Assembly: GCF_003590095.1 (NCBI RefSeq)
Contig: NC_039479.1
Coordinates: 7,564,001 to 7,628,000, forward strand
Direction: 5' to 3'
DNA length: 64,000 bases
Origin: Trichoplusia ni
Taxonomy: Eukaryota > Arthropoda > Insecta > Lepidoptera > Noctuidae
Position 1 is the first letter of the stretch, and each line of letters opens with the position of its first letter. Below, one piece after another: positions 60,824-64,000 of this stretch. Below the pieces are notes generated by a model. It saw nothing but the letters and a program-made list of their open reading frames with translations. It was not told the origin of the DNA and did no database searches. A program made the translations under genes and the position numbers.

Positions 60824-61146
60824 GTCGTCATCATCCTAGCCTTTTTCTAACTATGTTGGGGTTGGTTTCCATTATAAATGGATGCAGCTAAGTACCAGTT
60901 TTCTACGAGGAGCTACTGAGTATCTGACCTCCTTAACCCAGTCACCTGAGCACTGGGCAGTACAGACTTTATAACTTCTGGTTAACAATATCGAATGACA
61001 AAGATGTATGAATCATAGCCGGGATCCACAATTTCACGTGCCTTCCGAAACATGGAGGAACTCGTAATGACATAGATTGTCACCCATCCACGAACCGACT
61101 GAGTGAAGCTATGGTCGATCAACTTGCGCAGTTATAGCTTAACCAC
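60824..61146 (+). repeat. AACTATGTTGGGGTCGG family, near full-length copy
   Basis: GTCATCATCCTAGCCTTTTT, AACTATGTTGGGGTTGG, AAGTACCAGTTTTCTACGAG and the end AGCTTAACCAC align with the 5063 copy throughout. Confidence 0.65.
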
Positions 61147-61984
61147 ATATCAATGTTTGGTGAAATATTTATACTACAATTTAACTTTACATACTAACAT
61201 TGCTCATTGCTATTGAAACAAGTAAATTAATCATTGAAGTAGGTTTATATCGAAAAAATCATTTGTTTTCAATGTTCGCAAAGGATATTCGTGGATAGAA
61301 GCTATCCAGTTTCAAATCTATCCGTCGAACGAATACTTACTTTTTATTTTACTATTGACAGAAAATGCATGAAATGGATCGGGTGTCTACTATTTGTGGA
61401 CTAGATGGATTCTTATTCAATTTGAACAGCATCAAGCTTGCTATATCTAACTAAACTATATTAAAAAACAATAAACTTTTAGAATTAAAACGAAAATGTA
61501 GTTCGAAATACGAAAATTAATTCTTATGATATCAAGATCGTCATCGACAAATCTTCCTCTTGTATTTTAATAACAAAAACATCTATCAAAAATAAATAAA
61601 ACTAAAATTTATGATAATAAATTAATTTAATATTACTCCAGCTACAGCTAAACCGACGATAAAATAAAATACACCCTGTCACAGAAAATTTATAACAAAT
61701 AATTTCCCCTTGTTAGTTAACAAAAGGTGTTACATTGTTTCGTGGTCAAGTAAATTAATAAGTGACGTCATTCCGAAAATTGATATACTAAGTTCATATT
61801 GATAGAAGGTGTTTCAGGCAATACGACCATTAATCACTGTTTAATTCAATTTACGTTCCGGCCGGGGCAACGCAAACTGTTTGTGGCCGCTTGTCATCCG
61901 TTAGTTTGCATTCAATACATGAAGTACTAGGGGACACAGCTAGCCCATTCATGTGTTGTGTATACAACGTACTGTAGGTATTCT
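61147..61984. other. Non-coding stretch
   Basis: No gene recognised. A small GC-rich patch occurs at 61855-61905. Confidence 0.4.
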
Positions 61985-62004
61985 AAGGTTCTATAAATAA
62001 GCTT

Positions 62005-62010
62005 TTTATT
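62005..62010 (-). terminator. Poly(A) signal for the possible minus-strand exon
   Basis: TTTATT on the plus strand is AATAAA on the minus strand, about 315 bases past the stop at 62326. It would end a 3' UTR of ordinary length. It has meaning only if the exon is real. Confidence 0.3.
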
Positions 62011-62325
62011 TTAGTACACAGATAAACTATTAAAAACATGACAGGGGCTGTGCTTAACCCTGTGGATAAAAAACCCAAACCTGTAACAGACCCTAACAAT
62101 CTTTACGATCTAGCTTCACATAGAATTGGCAAACTAAGAACTTAATTCGCTACAAAACAAGTTAAAGATACCAATCTAATCTATTATTCTAGCAGTTGTA
62201 TAACCAGTAACCTCAAAAGGCAGATAGCTCCACCAAAAATATGTGTCTGCTTCTAAAATTTAGGCGACCTGCGATCGGTATTCTGTAGCTAGTATACAGT
62301 GTCTTTACAACAAAGGTACCTGAAC

Positions 62326-62565
62326 TTATTCCGTCGGCGAGTCGTAAAGCGACTCGATGTTCGGTCCCGTTTTGTCGGTCGCTGTGAATTCGGGAGCAGC
62401 TGTGATTTCCTGACCACCTACGTTCGTGTTCTTTGCCTTTGTACCACTAAACGCTAATTTATACATGTTGAGAGCCCTTGTGATGTTGTTTACACATCCC
62501 GTTTGTTTGTTACAGGTGTAGAAGGAGCTCCAAAGGTCATACAAACATGGTATGTCGTAACTCAT
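62326..62565 (-). CDS. Possible terminal coding exon, unidentified protein
   Basis: A minus-strand frame of 79 residues from its first ATG (62563-62565). The stretch coding NVGGQEITAAPEFTATDK and PNIESLYDSPTE is GC-richer than its flanks, with codon-like third-position bias, and a poly(A) signal follows downstream. The N-terminal part (MSYDIPCLYDLWSSFYTC) may be intron, but I found no strong minus-strand acceptor. On the plus strand the same DNA contains a good acceptor (TTTGTTTGTTACAG, ending 62517) and a GTATGT donor 34 bases on, so strand assignment is uncertain. I recognise no family. Confidence 0.3.
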   Translation of the reverse strand: MSYDIPCLYDLWSSFYTCNKQTGCVNNITRALNMYKLAFSGTKAKNTNVGGQEITAAPEFTATDKTGPNIESLYDSPTE

Positions 62566-62943
62566 TCCAGCTTTATTACGCGCCAATTTACAGAATTACA
62601 TTGTTTAATGGGTACTTCTCGGGAGTCGTTATACATATTTAATATAATGAAACGGATTCATTGTTTGCTTAACTTTGAAATGGAAATATTTATCTACTTA
62701 ATATTGTTTGTAATAAGATAAGTCAAGCGAATAGTTCCTTCCGAGAAATCTCATCAGACGTCTGTAGTGAAAATATTTTGTTACAGATTCAATCAAATAG
62801 ATTTACGAGAAGAAAATGAGATACAGCCCGAAGGCTGCGTTCACCTCATTGAAAAGCTAATACTGTGATTTTGAGATATGGCGCGTGAATTTAAAATGTC
62901 GTAGGAAAGTTGAGGTGATGTGTTAGTTTATTATGGGAGCCGC

Positions 62944-63041
62944 ATGGAGTCGCGTGCGCAGATGAGTCACACGCTACCGACCAAGCACCGGCCTGAGGCA
63001 ACCTACAGGAGTTGCTCGCAGTCTTTGCCGCTCGATATTCT
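62944..63041 (+). CDS. Possible first coding exon ending at a strong donor
   Basis: ATG at 62944 opens a frame (MESRAQMSHTLPTKHRPEAT and on) that stays open to TTCT|GTAAGTACC (donor GT at 63042-63043). The block 62930-63040 is GC-rich against AT-rich flanks. The same site read on the minus strand is an acceptor (GGTACTTACAG). There is no recognisable domain, and it is too short for confidence. Confidence 0.2.
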
Positions 63042-63402
63042 GTAAGTACCACAATTCAAATACCGTTTCAAATAAGGCGTATAATTTCAATCGCCCAAAA
63101 AACCTACAATATCGGTAGTCATGAACAAGGTTTTATAGTAAAAACAATGAATAAACTATTAGTATTGAGAACCATTCTCTTATACCGTTATAATTCACTT
63201 GAATTACCAGTCTTATAGCATAAAAAATAAGTAATAGATAAAAAAAAACAAAATCCACGATTTTAAATGTCACTCAATGTAAATTGCATTGTCATTGAGT
63301 TTGAAGATACCCTGAAAATTTTAGCCTGCTAGCATCGGACAAGTGTCGGAAAGTGCCTCAAAATTTAGTTGCAAACCCAACTGGAACGATAAACGACGAT
63401 TT
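63042..63402. other. Non-coding stretch
   Basis: AT-rich. I see nothing apart from the flanking features. Confidence 0.4.
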
Positions 63403-63650
63403 GACGACCTCCGTGGTCGAGTGGCGTACGCACCGGTTTCACGGTGTCGCTAGCTCTGAGGTCCCGGGTTCGATCCCCGGTCGGGTCAATGTAAAAATTC
63501 ACATTTCTACATTGTCTCGGGTCTGGGTGTTTGTGGTACCTTCGTTGTATCTGAATTCCATAACACAAGTGCTTTAGCAACTTACTTTGGGTTCAGAACA
63601 ATGTATGTGATGTTGTCCGCATTTATAAAAAAAAAAAAAAAAAAAAAAAA
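63403..63650 (+). mobile_element. tRNA-derived SINE, CGACCTCCGTGGTC family, young copy with poly(A)
   Basis: Perfect Pol III A box (TGGTCGAGTGG, 63414-63424) and B box (GTTCGATCC, 63468-63476), a conserved body (TCTCGGGTCTGGGTGTTTGT, CAAGTGCTTTAGCAACTTAC) and a run of about 23 A (63627-63650). The intact promoter and long A-tail suggest recent insertion. A clear target-site duplication was not found by eye. Confidence 0.85.
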
Positions 63651-64000
63651 CAAACAAACAAGGAAAGTGAGTGTTTAAAAAAACATAAATACTACAAAAC
63701 AATATTACAGCGCAGCTAAATCTTTTTTTTTCATAAAACACCATAATCTTTAAACATCTCTAAGCAGTTTAAATTACAAACTCAATGACCAATAAAACCG
63801 CTTGAAAAGGAAAAGTAATCTTAAAATAATGTCAAATGAAGCGCTGTAACACGATTACACCAATATTCCAATTACAAAATATATTTTTTTTGGTAATTGA
63901 ACGGCAATTTTGTCACTCCCACGCAAAAGTGTGGGAGGGATGGCCTTGTAAAGGATGAAATAAGCTAGCAAAAAAATGCGTAGGTATGACAAATTTAGCG
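63651..64000. other. Non-coding right edge
   Basis: AT-rich, with poly(T) at 63723-63731. I see nothing recognisable. Confidence 0.4.

Noticed and set aside
63353..63577. 74-residue frame (and its 71-residue antisense partner) near the right edge
   Set aside because: Lies entirely within the tRNA-derived SINE at 63403-63650.
1..64000. CRISPR array, rRNA gene or bacterial-type operon
   Set aside because: No regularly spaced identical repeats with unique spacers outside the coding array at 526-1761, whose units are contiguous and coding. No rRNA-like sequence was seen, and the composition and repeats are those of an insect nuclear genome.

Overview
This is a 64 kb window of AT-rich lepidopteran (moth or butterfly) nuclear DNA. 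Two things point to Lepidoptera: a lebocin-type immune peptide precursor at the left edge, a family known from Lepidoptera, and a dense background of short interspersed repeats of the kinds I recognise from moth genomes. These include tRNA-headed SINEs, RTE-like tails and MITEs. I cannot name the species.

Layout. Positions 1-2000 hold the only gene I can call with confidence. It is an intact, intron-free lebocin-related precursor (ATG at 139, stop at 1762-1764) with its own compact promoter: a GATA motif, a kappaB-like motif and a TATA box. A poly(A) signal follows at 1951. About three quarters of the protein is an array of 14 near-identical 24- or 30-residue peptides, each ending in a furin-type RxxR site. 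Positions 2.1-7.3 kb carry repeats, a perfect 190-bp inverted repeat and a small MITE. Positions 7.7-16 kb are mostly unannotatable, apart from a possible 61-residue secreted peptide at 13.1 kb and a strong 20-bp hairpin at 11.15 kb. Positions 16.0-18.7 kb hold a GC-rich decayed repeat and a 1,152-bp transposon with terminal inverted repeats, TA flanks and pieces of a pogo-like transposase. From 19 to 39 kb there are scattered SINE, RTE-like and LINE-tail copies and no recognisable coding exon.

At 39.8-40.25 kb a CpG-rich island looks like a core promoter plus a non-coding first exon: an initiator at 40022, a DPE-like match at +28, and a splice donor after 40243. If so, the empty 24 kb to its right would be at least part of a first intron. 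Near the right end there is a possible minus-strand terminal coding exon with a poly(A) signal (62.0-62.57 kb) and a possible plus-strand first coding exon ending at a strong donor (62.94-63.04 kb). Both are tentative.

Limits. I worked by eye, with no alignment or database. Repeat family names are descriptive, most repeat borders are good to about 10-20 bp, and apart from the lebocin gene every coding call is a hypothesis. Many apparent open frames in this window open at TTG rather than ATG or lie inside repeats, and I left them out.
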